Positions 8,071-15,713 of a DNA stretch of 64,000 bases are shown one piece after another (position 1 is the stretch's first letter; every line of letters starts with the position of its first letter). Both the position numbers and the translations under genes were made by a program. The notes under the pieces are model-generated. The model searched no databases. It saw only the letters and a list, made by a program, of their open reading frames with translations, and was not told where the DNA came from. The stretch comes from Paenibacillus luteus. GTDB lineage: Bacteria > Bacillota > Bacilli > Paenibacillales > Paenibacillaceae. The DNA lies in the NCBI RefSeq assembly GCF_006542765.1, contig NZ_SKCD01000066.1, positions 124,001 to 188,000 on the forward strand, given 5' to 3'.

Positions 8071-9057
8071 GTGAGAATCGATGTAGTTGGAGCAGGATCG
8101 ATAGGACTACTCTATGGAGGAAGGCTGGCTGAAGCTGGTGCCGACGTGACGGTCTGGACGCGAACCGAGGCGCAAGCAGAGAGGATTGCAGGTTCAGGCA
8201 TTCGTCTTCGTGAGCTCGGTGAAGAGAATGAGCGGATCATTCCGTTGAAAAGCGGCTGGATTGGACAGGCTTCCTCAATCAAAAACTCAGGATTGGCATG
8301 CGAAAAGGGAGATAACTACCGGTGGATCTGGCTGACGGTCAAGCAAACGGACATTAATGATGAGCTTATAGCAGCGCTTAAAATCATGGCATCGGGCAGC
8401 GAACGAACGGCTGTTGTATGTTTGCAGAACGGTATCGGCCATTTGGAGCGAATAAAGCAAGAGCTTCCGGCCATCCCGCTATTTGCAGCGGTTACAACAG
8501 AAGGGGCTAAACGGTTAGATATGCGCTCGGTTGAGCACACGGGCCGAGGGCAGCTATGGCTAGGCGAATGGGAGGATAATGCACGCTTTCCGGAGGCATG
8601 GCATGATTTGTCACAGCAATTGTTGATTTCTATGCTGCAAACGGCAGGATTTTCCTCTAATCTGTCGAATGAGTTGAATAATCGTATTTTTAATAAATTG
8701 CTTATTAATTCAGTCATCAATCCGTTGACAGCTCTTTTTGATGTAGAAAACGGAGAGCTACCCAATCATCCGAATAGGGAGATGCTGATGCGTTCGCTCT
8801 ATATCGAAACGGAGCAGGTGCTTGTGACAGCGGGGATGCGCGCGCCCGAAGACGGGTGGCAGCTCATTCTAGATGTGTGCCAGCAAACCAGCCGCAATAT
8901 TTCCTCCATGCTAAGCGATGTACGTGCAGGAAGAATAACAGAAATCGATGCCATCAACGGCGGTGTTGTGAGGCTGGCTAAGAGGCACAGTCTGCAAGCG
9001 CCGCTCAACCAAGCAATTGCTGAACTCGTGCAAGCGCTGCATCCTAAGCAGAAGTAG
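8071..9057 (+). CDS. 2-dehydropantoate 2-reductase family protein (ketopantoate reductase)
   Basis: A protein of 328 residues. An N-terminal Rossmann domain starts at residue 2 with DVVGAGSIGLLYGGRL (the NADPH-binding GxGxxG), followed by WLTVKQTD and VVCLQNGIGH; the C-terminal helical domain contains FNKLLINSVINPLTAL, the segment that holds the catalytic Lys in this family. It would reduce ketopantoate to pantoate in pantothenate/CoA synthesis, though Bacillales often carry paralogues of uncertain substrate. The start is GTG, with GGAGG at 8061-8065. The order with DUF3397, bshC and mraZ matches the ylbQ-yllA region of B. subtilis. Confidence 0.85.
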   Translation: MRIDVVGAGSIGLLYGGRLAEAGADVTVWTRTEAQAERIAGSGIRLRELGEENERIIPLKSGWIGQASSIKNSGLACEKGDNYRWIWLTVKQTDINDELIAALKIMASGSERTAVVCLQNGIGHLERIKQELPAIPLFAAVTTEGAKRLDMRSVEHTGRGQLWLGEWEDNARFPEAWHDLSQQLLISMLQTAGFSSNLSNELNNRIFNKLLINSVINPLTALFDVENGELPNHPNREMLMRSLYIETEQVLVTAGMRAPEDGWQLILDVCQQTSRNISSMLSDVRAGRITEIDAINGGVVRLAKRHSLQAPLNQAIAELVQALHPKQK

Positions 9058-9073
9058 GGGGTAATGAAGAAAG

Positions 9074-9457
9074 ATGGAGTTCATCAAGCATCTGTATGCT
9101 TATATGGCGGTCCTTCCAATCATACCTTTCGCAATCATATTATTTGGTTACGGGGCATACATTCAGGATCGGAAGAAAGCCTTCCGGTTAGCCATGGATA
9201 TTACAACAGCATTATTGATCGGCTGCGTAGCGGTGTTGTTCGACGATTTATTCAAAAGCAACTTCGGTCTCTACGGCATCATGTTGTTTATGCTGCTTGG
9301 AGGAGGACTCCTCGGAAATGCACAATTTCGCAAGCGGGGAGCGGTAGATGTCAAAAAAGTTTTTCGGACGATATGGCGGCTTAGCTTCTTCACGATGAGC
9401 TTGCTGTATATCCTGTTTATGTTTATCGGAATCGGAAGAATGGTGTTTACTGTCTGA
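9074..9457 (+). CDS. DUF3397 family membrane protein
   Basis: A protein of 127 residues with four predicted membrane segments (about residues 9-27, 42-60, 66-82, 100-123) and short charged loops. It matches the DUF3397 family, which sits between a panE-like gene and bshC in many Bacillales; its function is unknown. It starts 16 bp after the preceding stop, so the two are probably cotranscribed. Confidence 0.75.
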   Translation: MEFIKHLYAYMAVLPIIPFAIILFGYGAYIQDRKKAFRLAMDITTALLIGCVAVLFDDLFKSNFGLYGIMLFMLLGGGLLGNAQFRKRGAVDVKKVFRTIWRLSFFTMSLLYILFMFIGIGRMVFTV

Positions 9458-9605
9458 CTCCGCCAAATGAGCCAAACGTCTCTCCTATGCAGAGGCGTTT
9501 TTGCTTTGACGGACGGCTTCTCCTTTGTGTACAATTATGGAGCTAAGTTTATTTATATCAAAGTCGTTGATGACGACTATAAAGCGGGAGGTTGCAGGCT
9601 GCGCT

Positions 9606-11246
9606 ATGAGAGATGAAAACTATGCAATGAAAAGCGCTCAGCCTTTGACAGAGGCTTATATACATCGCACTGATGAACGTGCTGAAGCTTTGTACGGCTA
9701 TCATGCGGGAGCCAAGCAGGATTGGGAAAGACGGTTTAAACGGTTGCAGGAAAGCGCTCATGTGCGGGCAGAGGCAACTGAGGCAGCGAGCGTGCTTCGC
9801 ACATACAATGAGAAGGCGGATGCAGCTCCAGAAGTATTTGCATCCATTTCTGCGATTGCGGAAGGAGCGCCTGTTGTTATCGGAGGCCAGCAAGCAGGCT
9901 TATGGACCGGACCGCTGCTCGTCATACATAAAGCCGTATCCATTATTGGTGCTGCAAGATCGGCGAGTGAGCAGCTTGGACAAAAAGTTGTGCCTGTGTT
10001 CTGGATTGCGGGTGAGGATCATGACTGGGACGAGGCTAATCATGCCTATGTACTGACTGCAGAACAAGAGCTGCGCAAGCTTTCCCTTGCCCGGCCGGAA
10101 GGGCCCCGCACGTCAGTCAGCCGCACGGAAGTAACCTCTGAAGATTGGGCGCAGTTGCTCGCTGAACTCGAACAAGCGCTTCCGTCCTCTGAATTTAAGC
10201 CGGTGATGCTTGAGGAATTGCGCAAAATGTCGGAGAATGCACAATCGCTATCCGATTTTTTCGCCATGCTGCTCAGCCATTTGTTCGGCAGCCACGGCCT
10301 TGTGCTGCTTGATTCAGATCATGAGAGCATTCGCCGCTTGGAGTCGCCTATGTTCAAACGCATCATTGAGCGGAATGACGACTTGGAGAAGGCTTATGCT
10401 GCCTCAGCTGCTAAAGTAAAGGAGCTTGGTTATGAGCTGCAGGCGGACGTAACACCTGGAAGCGCGAACCTGTTTCTTTTTCAATCATCCAATGGCAATG
10501 AAAGAACGCTTCTCCATAAAAAGGACGGCCGTTATGAGGATCGCAAAGGTCAAGTGTCCCTTACCGAGGAAGAGCTGCTCAGGATTGCACAGGTTGAGCC
10601 ACAGCAACTGAGCAATAATGTGTTGACCAGACCACTCATGCAGGATTATTTGTTTCCGGTTCTGGCAACCGTACTCGGCCCCGGCGAAATTGCGTATTGG
10701 GCGCTGACTGGAGAGGCCTTCCGTACCCTTGATATGGAAATGCCTATCATTGTTCCGCGCATGTCCTATACCTTAATTGAAGGAACCGTAGCCAAACATA
10801 TGAGCAAGTATGAGCTTTCTTTTGCAGATGTGATGGAGCGCTTTGAGGAGCGCAAGGCTTCTTGGCTAAAGGAGCAAGACGGATTATCGATTGAACAACA
10901 GTTTGGCGAGGCAAGGGATGCTTTCGAAGAGCTCTACAAGCCGCTGCTTGCGCTCGCAGCATCCGTTCAGCCATCTCTCTCCAAGCTCGGAGATACCAAT
11001 CTGCAGAAGATCGTGGAACAGATCAATTATATGGGCTCCAAGACGGTGGATGCTTTTAATAAGCAGTTTGAAGCTTCGACACGTCAGCTTGACCGCATTC
11101 ATCTATCGATTCAGCCGTTAGGAAAGCCGCAGGAACGCGTAATGAATATGGCGGCCTACTGGAACCGGTATAGCTTAAATTGGCTGGATTCCCTGCTGGA
11201 GGCGCCTTATAGCCGAACAGGCGGTCATGAAATTGTATATTTATAA
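9606..11246 (+). CDS. bshC: Putative cysteine ligase BshC (bacillithiol biosynthesis)
   Basis: From this ATG the protein has 546 residues, close to the 539 of B. subtilis BshC. Family segments include VVIGGQQAGLWTGPLL, VFWIAGEDHDWDE and PRMSYTLIEG, and a C-terminal coiled coil (the region around LDSLLEAPYSRTGGHEIVYL). BshC joins cysteine to glucosaminyl-malate in the last step of bacillithiol synthesis. The frame opens earlier, at 9525, but those residues do not resemble the family; GGGAGG at 9586-9591 is rather far (14 bases) from ATG 9606, so ATG 9627 is also possible. ahcY follows after 20 bp, giving a plausible sulfur-metabolism operon. Confidence 0.88.
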   Translation: MRDENYAMKSAQPLTEAYIHRTDERAEALYGYHAGAKQDWERRFKRLQESAHVRAEATEAASVLRTYNEKADAAPEVFASISAIAEGAPVVIGGQQAGLWTGPLLVIHKAVSIIGAARSASEQLGQKVVPVFWIAGEDHDWDEANHAYVLTAEQELRKLSLARPEGPRTSVSRTEVTSEDWAQLLAELEQALPSSEFKPVMLEELRKMSENAQSLSDFFAMLLSHLFGSHGLVLLDSDHESIRRLESPMFKRIIERNDDLEKAYAASAAKVKELGYELQADVTPGSANLFLFQSSNGNERTLLHKKDGRYEDRKGQVSLTEEELLRIAQVEPQQLSNNVLTRPLMQDYLFPVLATVLGPGEIAYWALTGEAFRTLDMEMPIIVPRMSYTLIEGTVAKHMSKYELSFADVMERFEERKASWLKEQDGLSIEQQFGEARDAFEELYKPLLALAASVQPSLSKLGDTNLQKIVEQINYMGSKTVDAFNKQFEASTRQLDRIHLSIQPLGKPQERVMNMAAYWNRYSLNWLDSLLEAPYSRTGGHEIVYL

Positions 11247-11266
11247 AAATACAGGAGGTTTTTACG

Positions 11267-12532
11267 ATGAGTACAGCAGATAAAAGCATTGTCGCCGATA
11301 TGTCGTTGGCGCCCGAAGGGCGTTTGAAAATTGATTGGGTTGCAGCACACATGCCGGTTTTGAATACGATTCGCAAGCAATTCGAAAAGGATCAGCCTTT
11401 TAAAGGATTAAAGGTGACCATTGCGCTTCACTTGGAAGCGAAAACGGCCTATTTGGCTAAGGTCGTCAAAGCCGGCGGCGCGGATGTAACGATTACGGGC
11501 AGTAATCCGCTATCGACACAGGATGATGTATGTGCTGCGCTAGTGGAAGACGGCATTACTGTTTATGCGAAATACAATCCAAGTGCGGAAGAGTTTAAGG
11601 CATTAAATGTTAAAGCGCTGGAGTGGAAGCCTGATCTCATTATTGATGATGGTGGAGATCTTGCGACTATTCTGAACTCGGAGCATCCGGAATTTGGTGA
11701 AAATCTTCGCGGCGGTGCGGAAGAAACGACAACGGGTATCATTCGGCTTAAAGCCATGGAGAAGGATGGTTCTCTGAAATTCCCAATGGTTGCAGTTAAT
11801 GATGCTTATTGCAAGCACTTGTTCGATAACCGATATGGTACCGGACAATCGGTATGGGACGGCATAAACCGAACGACTAATCTGATGGTTGCCGGCAAAA
11901 CCGTTGTAGTGGTCGGTTATGGTTGGTGCGGCAAAGGTGTTGCGATGCGTGCCAAAGGATTAGGTGCAAACGTTGTTGTCACTGAAATTGATGCCATCAA
12001 GGCTGTTGAAGCTTATATGGATGGATTTGCTGTAATGCCGATGATTGAAGCGGCCAAAGTTGGTGAGTTTTTCGTTACCGTTACTGGAAACCGGGATGTT
12101 ATTCGCGGTGAGCACTACGAGGTAATGAAAGACGGAGCAGTTATTTCCAATGCGGGCCACTTTGACGTGGAGGCTAACAAGCCAGAGCTTACGGCTTTGT
12201 CAGCAAGCGTGCGTACGGTCCGCCGCAATATTGAGGAATATAAGCTAAAGGATGGACGCAGCATTTATTTGCTGGCTGAAGGACGTCTGGTTAACTTGGC
12301 TGCTGGCGACGGACACCCAGCAGAGATTATGGATATGACGTTCGCGCTGCAAGCGGTCGCACTGCGTTATGTGAACGAACAGTACCAGTCCATTGGCGCG
12401 AAGGTCGTTAATGTTCCTTATGAGCTTGATGAGCAGGTCGCAAGATTGAAGCTCCAATCGCTGGGCTTTGGCATCGACAAGCTGACAGAGGAGCAAATCG
12501 CATATTTAGACAGCTGGAAAGAAACGGAATAA
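11267..12532 (+). CDS. ahcY: Adenosylhomocysteinase
   Basis: A protein of 421 residues. It reversibly splits S-adenosylhomocysteine to adenosine and homocysteine using bound NAD. The NAD-binding loop VVVGYGWCGKGVAMRAKG is near residues 215-232; other family blocks are LHLEAKTAYL and NAGHFDVE. AGGAGG at 11251-11256 precedes the ATG. B. subtilis recycles SAH through the MtnN/LuxS route instead, so this gene marks a different recycling strategy. A 21-bp perfect hairpin closes the bshC-ahcY unit. Confidence 0.95.
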   Translation: MSTADKSIVADMSLAPEGRLKIDWVAAHMPVLNTIRKQFEKDQPFKGLKVTIALHLEAKTAYLAKVVKAGGADVTITGSNPLSTQDDVCAALVEDGITVYAKYNPSAEEFKALNVKALEWKPDLIIDDGGDLATILNSEHPEFGENLRGGAEETTTGIIRLKAMEKDGSLKFPMVAVNDAYCKHLFDNRYGTGQSVWDGINRTTNLMVAGKTVVVVGYGWCGKGVAMRAKGLGANVVVTEIDAIKAVEAYMDGFAVMPMIEAAKVGEFFVTVTGNRDVIRGEHYEVMKDGAVISNAGHFDVEANKPELTALSASVRTVRRNIEEYKLKDGRSIYLLAEGRLVNLAAGDGHPAEIMDMTFALQAVALRYVNEQYQSIGAKVVNVPYELDEQVARLKLQSLGFGIDKLTEEQIAYLDSWKETE

Positions 12533-12556
12533 ATATGGAATAAAGCAGATCATAGG

Positions 12557-12602
12557 TAGTACAGAAAGAAGCCGCGAGCAATCGCGGCTTCTTTCTGTAC
12601 TA
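12557..12602. terminator. Strong symmetric terminator after ahcY
   Basis: A 21-bp perfect stem beginning TAGTACAGAAAG with a four-base GCAA loop. The TTCTTTCT arm gives only an interrupted T-tract, but stem strength and position support termination. Confidence 0.8.
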
Positions 12603-12705
12603 TAAGACTTTATAGGTTTCACGCTATAAAGTATTCTTCTATTGGATATGTAACCTTTTATTCCCAGACGGCGTCTATAGGGAAAATGAACAGGGGGAGA
12701 TATTC

Positions 12706-13722
12706 ATGTATAAACAAAAAAAACAGAAAAAAGCACTGGCAGTTTGGGCCGTCGTTGTCGTTATATTGGGCTTGCTTGCAGGCTGCTCATCCGCAAACAG
12801 CGATTCAGCCAATTCCAAGCCTTTATCTGATCAATTCAGAGAGGAAGCAGATGGAACGGTTGCGACTGAAGCTTCTGTTGCTGAAAACGGGAGTGAGGTT
12901 CCACAAGAGGTAAATGTAGAGGCATTAAGTTTTTCAATTGCAGCTACAGCGGGAGGAGGCTTTGCTGCGGATACGGCAGTTGTTTCCGAAGAATGGAATC
13001 AGAAAATTATTTATACCGCCTCACTGAATATGCAAGTAGCTCTTCTGGCCGAAGCCGCGACCGAGCTGCGCAATGCCATTCATCAGAGCGGTGGCTATAT
13101 TTTACAATTTCAAGATACCAGAAACGAAGGAGAAATCGGCTCAACCTATACCATCAAGGTTCCAGCTGACGGTTTTATGTCATTCATTGACCGTATTGAG
13201 CAAATTAAGCATAAAGACTTCGAACGTAAGATTGGCGGCAAGGACGTATCGGAGGAATATGTAGATCTAGAGTCGAGGCTAAAAGCGAAGCAGCTTGTGG
13301 AAACAAGGTTGTTAACGCTGATGGAAAAGGCGGGTAAGGCCGATGATTTACTCAAGTTCTCCCAGCAGCTCGCGAGCGTTCAGGAGGAAATCGAGCAGAT
13401 TAAAGGGCGAATCCGTTATTTGGACAAAAATGTCGCTTTCTCTACGGTGGAACTGCGGATGTACCAAACGGAGCAAACCCTAATCGATGCTGGTGGGGAA
13501 AAGAAACATCTAGGCGGAAAAATGGCTGAGGCGATCAGCGGCAGCACAAAGGTCGTTTGGGAAACGCTTAAGCTTCTTCTCATTGTGATTGCCGGAGCTG
13601 TTCCAATAATCGCCGTGCTTGCTGTAATTGCTGTTCCCGCTATTTGGCTGGCAAAACGGAATAAGAAGGGGAGAACTGTTAAGCTGCCGGAACAGGACGA
13701 GGAGCAGCCGCCCACCCTTTAA
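12706..13722 (+). CDS. DUF4349 domain lipoprotein
   Basis: A protein of 338 residues. A lysine-rich N-terminus, a hydrophobic stretch and the lipobox LLAGC at about residues 22-27 mark a lipoprotein. The DUF4349 region runs from about residue 100 to 300 (KIIYTASLNMQV, GEIGSTYTIKVPADGF, VSEEYVDLESRLKAKQLVE, with a coiled coil near IEQIKGRIRYL), followed by a membrane helix (LLLIVIAGAVPIIAVLAVIAVPAIW) and a charged tail. Members are often anti-sigma-like or envelope proteins, but no activity is established. GGGGGAGA lies before the ATG. Confidence 0.85.
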   Translation: MYKQKKQKKALAVWAVVVVILGLLAGCSSANSDSANSKPLSDQFREEADGTVATEASVAENGSEVPQEVNVEALSFSIAATAGGGFAADTAVVSEEWNQKIIYTASLNMQVALLAEAATELRNAIHQSGGYILQFQDTRNEGEIGSTYTIKVPADGFMSFIDRIEQIKHKDFERKIGGKDVSEEYVDLESRLKAKQLVETRLLTLMEKAGKADDLLKFSQQLASVQEEIEQIKGRIRYLDKNVAFSTVELRMYQTEQTLIDAGGEKKHLGGKMAEAISGSTKVVWETLKLLLIVIAGAVPIIAVLAVIAVPAIWLAKRNKKGRTVKLPEQDEEQPPTL

Positions 13723-13757
13723 TTATTAATAATCATTAATACTATGAAATATTTTAG

Positions 13758-13786
13758 AAAAATCCTGCTCTAAGAGCAGGATTTTT
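13758..13786 (+). terminator. Intrinsic terminator after the DUF4349 gene
   Basis: AAAAATCCTGCTC pairs with GAGCAGGATTTTT around a TAA loop. It isolates the dcw cluster from upstream transcription. Confidence 0.8.
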
Positions 13787-13813
13787 ATTTTAGGTGGCGA
13801 ACTACTGTATCTT

Positions 13814-13861
13814 AGTGGGGAAAAGTGGGGCAAAGTGGTGGAGATAGGGGAAGGGGTGGGG
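13814..13861 (+). promoter_or_regulatory. MraZ operator: 10-bp-spaced AGTGGGG repeats
   Basis: AGTGGGG occurs at 13814 and 13824, AGTGGTG at 13834, ATAGGGG at 13844, and a GGGTGGGG at 13854, each ten bases apart, ending just before the mraZ start. MraZ proteins are known to bind G-rich direct repeats in front of their own gene (TGGGN boxes in E. coli, AAAGTG boxes in Mycoplasma). Autoregulation of the dcw cluster is the natural reading. The last repeat overlaps the ribosome-binding site. Confidence 0.75.
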
Positions 13862-13868
13862 CGAACTC

Positions 13869-14306
13869 ATGTTTATGGGTGAATATCAACATAGCATTGA
13901 TGACAAAGGCCGCATCATTATTCCTTCGAAATTCCGTGAATCACTTGGCGCTTCGTTTATCGCAACACGCGGATTAGATAATTGCTTGTTTGTGTATCCC
14001 ATGAGCGAGTGGAGTGTTTTGGAGCAAAAGCTCAAATCATTGCCTCTTATGAAATCCGACGCACGCGCGTTTACCCGGTTTTTCTTTTCTGGGGCAACCG
14101 AATGTGAGCTGGATAAACAGGGAAGGGTAAACATACCCAGCCATCTGCGCGAATATGCGAAGCTGGACAAAGATTGCATGGTGCTCGGGGTATCCGGTCG
14201 CGTTGAGATTTGGAGCAAGCAGACATGGGATGGCTACTATGAGCAGTCGGAGCAAACCTTTAACGAAATCGCTGAGAAACTCGTCGATTTTGATTTCAAC
14301 TTCTAG
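13869..14306 (+). CDS. mraZ: Transcriptional regulator MraZ
   Basis: A protein of 145 residues with two SpoVT/AbrB-like beta modules: YQHSIDDKGRIIIPSKFRE near the N-terminus and CELDKQGRVNIPSHLREYA near residue 80. MraZ forms a ring and represses the operon it begins. The G-rich repeats immediately upstream are its likely binding site. The gene leads the dcw cluster, as in most bacteria, and rsmH starts 30 bp after it. Confidence 0.95.
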   Translation: MFMGEYQHSIDDKGRIIIPSKFRESLGASFIATRGLDNCLFVYPMSEWSVLEQKLKSLPLMKSDARAFTRFFFSGATECELDKQGRVNIPSHLREYAKLDKDCMVLGVSGRVEIWSKQTWDGYYEQSEQTFNEIAEKLVDFDFNF

Positions 14307-14336
14307 AATGGACAACAAGAATGGGGGGGCTGAGGC

Positions 14337-15287
14337 GTGTTTCAGCATATTACAGTGCTATTGGAAGAAGCAGTTGACGGTTTGGCTATTAAGCCGGACG
14401 GCATTTACGTCGATTGTACACTTGGAGGAGCTGGCCACAGCGAGCTGATTGCATCTAGGCTTGGCGAAGGAGGGCGGCTAATCGCATTCGATCAGGATGA
14501 CTGGGCGCTGGATAATGCTCGCGTGAAGCTGGCTCCATATATGGATAAAGTAACACTGGTCAGAAGCAATTTCCGCGATTTAGAGCAGGAGCTTCGGGGC
14601 TGCGATGTTCCAATGGAGGACGGCATTCCGCAGGTAGACGGCATTTTGTTCGATCTGGGTGTCTCCAGTCCGCAGCTTGACGAGGCAGAGCGTGGTTTCA
14701 GCTATAACCACGATGCGCCGCTCGATATGAGGATGGATCGGGAGGGCGATTTAACGGCTCACGAAATCATCAATACTTGGGATGAACGAGACATTTCCCG
14801 TATTTTGGATCGCTACGGTGAGGAGAAATTTGCGCGTTCTATTGCGCGTAATATTATAAAAGCAAGAGAAAAAGCACCAATCGAGAAAACCGGTGAACTT
14901 GCCGAGCTAATCAAAATGTCCATTCCTGCCGCTACAAGGCGCACAGGCGGTCATCCCGCCAAACGTTCGTTCCAAGCGCTTCGTATTGCAGTAAACGATG
15001 AGCTTGGTGCCGAAGAAGAGGCGCTTGAACAGACGATTCGATGTTTGAAGCCTGGGGGACGAGCCTCAGTGATTACATTTCATTCGCTTGAGGATCGCAT
15101 TTGTAAGCAAATGTTTGTGAAGTTTGTGGAGAAATGTACGTGTCCGCCTGACTTTCCACTATGTGTATGTGGAAACGCTGGCAAAGTGAAACTGGTTAAT
15201 CGCAAGCCCATAGTTCCGTCGGAGAGAGAGTTGGAGCTTAATCCACGTGCACGGTCGGCAAAGCTTAGAGTCGCAGAAAAATTGTAA
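14337..15287 (+). CDS. rsmH: 16S rRNA (cytosine-1402-N4)-methyltransferase RsmH
   Basis: A protein of 316 residues. It uses SAM to methylate N4 of C1402 in 16S rRNA. Blocks seen: DCTLGGAGHSELI (SAM site, near residue 25), IAFDQDDWAL, DGILFDLGVSSPQLD, RRTGGHPAKRSFQALRI and VITFHSLEDRICKQ; the Cys-rich CTCPPDFPLCVC segment is typical of the C-terminus. The start is GTG, with the G-rich run around 14323-14329 as ribosome site. Confidence 0.95.
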   Translation: MFQHITVLLEEAVDGLAIKPDGIYVDCTLGGAGHSELIASRLGEGGRLIAFDQDDWALDNARVKLAPYMDKVTLVRSNFRDLEQELRGCDVPMEDGIPQVDGILFDLGVSSPQLDEAERGFSYNHDAPLDMRMDREGDLTAHEIINTWDERDISRILDRYGEEKFARSIARNIIKAREKAPIEKTGELAELIKMSIPAATRRTGGHPAKRSFQALRIAVNDELGAEEEALEQTIRCLKPGGRASVITFHSLEDRICKQMFVKFVEKCTCPPDFPLCVCGNAGKVKLVNRKPIVPSERELELNPRARSAKLRVAEKL

Positions 15288-15301
15288 GAGGGGGATTTGA
15301 A

Positions 15302-15703
15302 TTGGCGTATGTGAATGGCAATTTAGCGCTGCAACCTAAGCGTAAGCAGGATCAACAACCGGTAATTAAAGAAACAAAACGATTGGTAAAAACACGTAAA
15401 TCCTTACCCGTCCAAGAAAAGCTATTGTATATGTTTACCGTACTAATGTGCGTTGTAGTCGCTGGTGTCATTATTTTCCGCTACGCGCAAATCTACGATA
15501 TGAATGTTGAAATTAAACAATTGAATAGTCAATATCAGACGATGAACATTGAAATGGAAGATTTGAAGAAACAAGTGGAAATGCTTAGCGATCCGGAACG
15601 GATTCGCAAGTTGGCTGAGAGCCAAGGAATGGTTAGCGTGCTGGAAGGCGGCATTACAGTGAATACCGGTGACAGCGAATTGAAATCGGCTATGCGTGAA
15701 TAA
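15302..15703 (+). CDS. ftsL: Cell division protein FtsL
   Basis: A protein of 133 residues: a basic cytoplasmic N-terminus (residues 1-40), one membrane helix (MFTVLMCVVVAGVIIFRYA) and an extracellular leucine-zipper-like coiled coil (VEIKQLNSQYQTMNIEMEDL region). Size, topology and place between rsmH and a class B PBP identify FtsL, which joins DivIB and DivIC in the divisome. The start codon is TTG, with AGAGGGGGA just upstream. Its end overlaps the next frame. Confidence 0.9.
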   Translation: MAYVNGNLALQPKRKQDQQPVIKETKRLVKTRKSLPVQEKLLYMFTVLMCVVVAGVIIFRYAQIYDMNVEIKQLNSQYQTMNIEMEDLKKQVEMLSDPERIRKLAESQGMVSVLEGGITVNTGDSELKSAMRE

Positions 15704-15713
15704 GGTGATGAAG

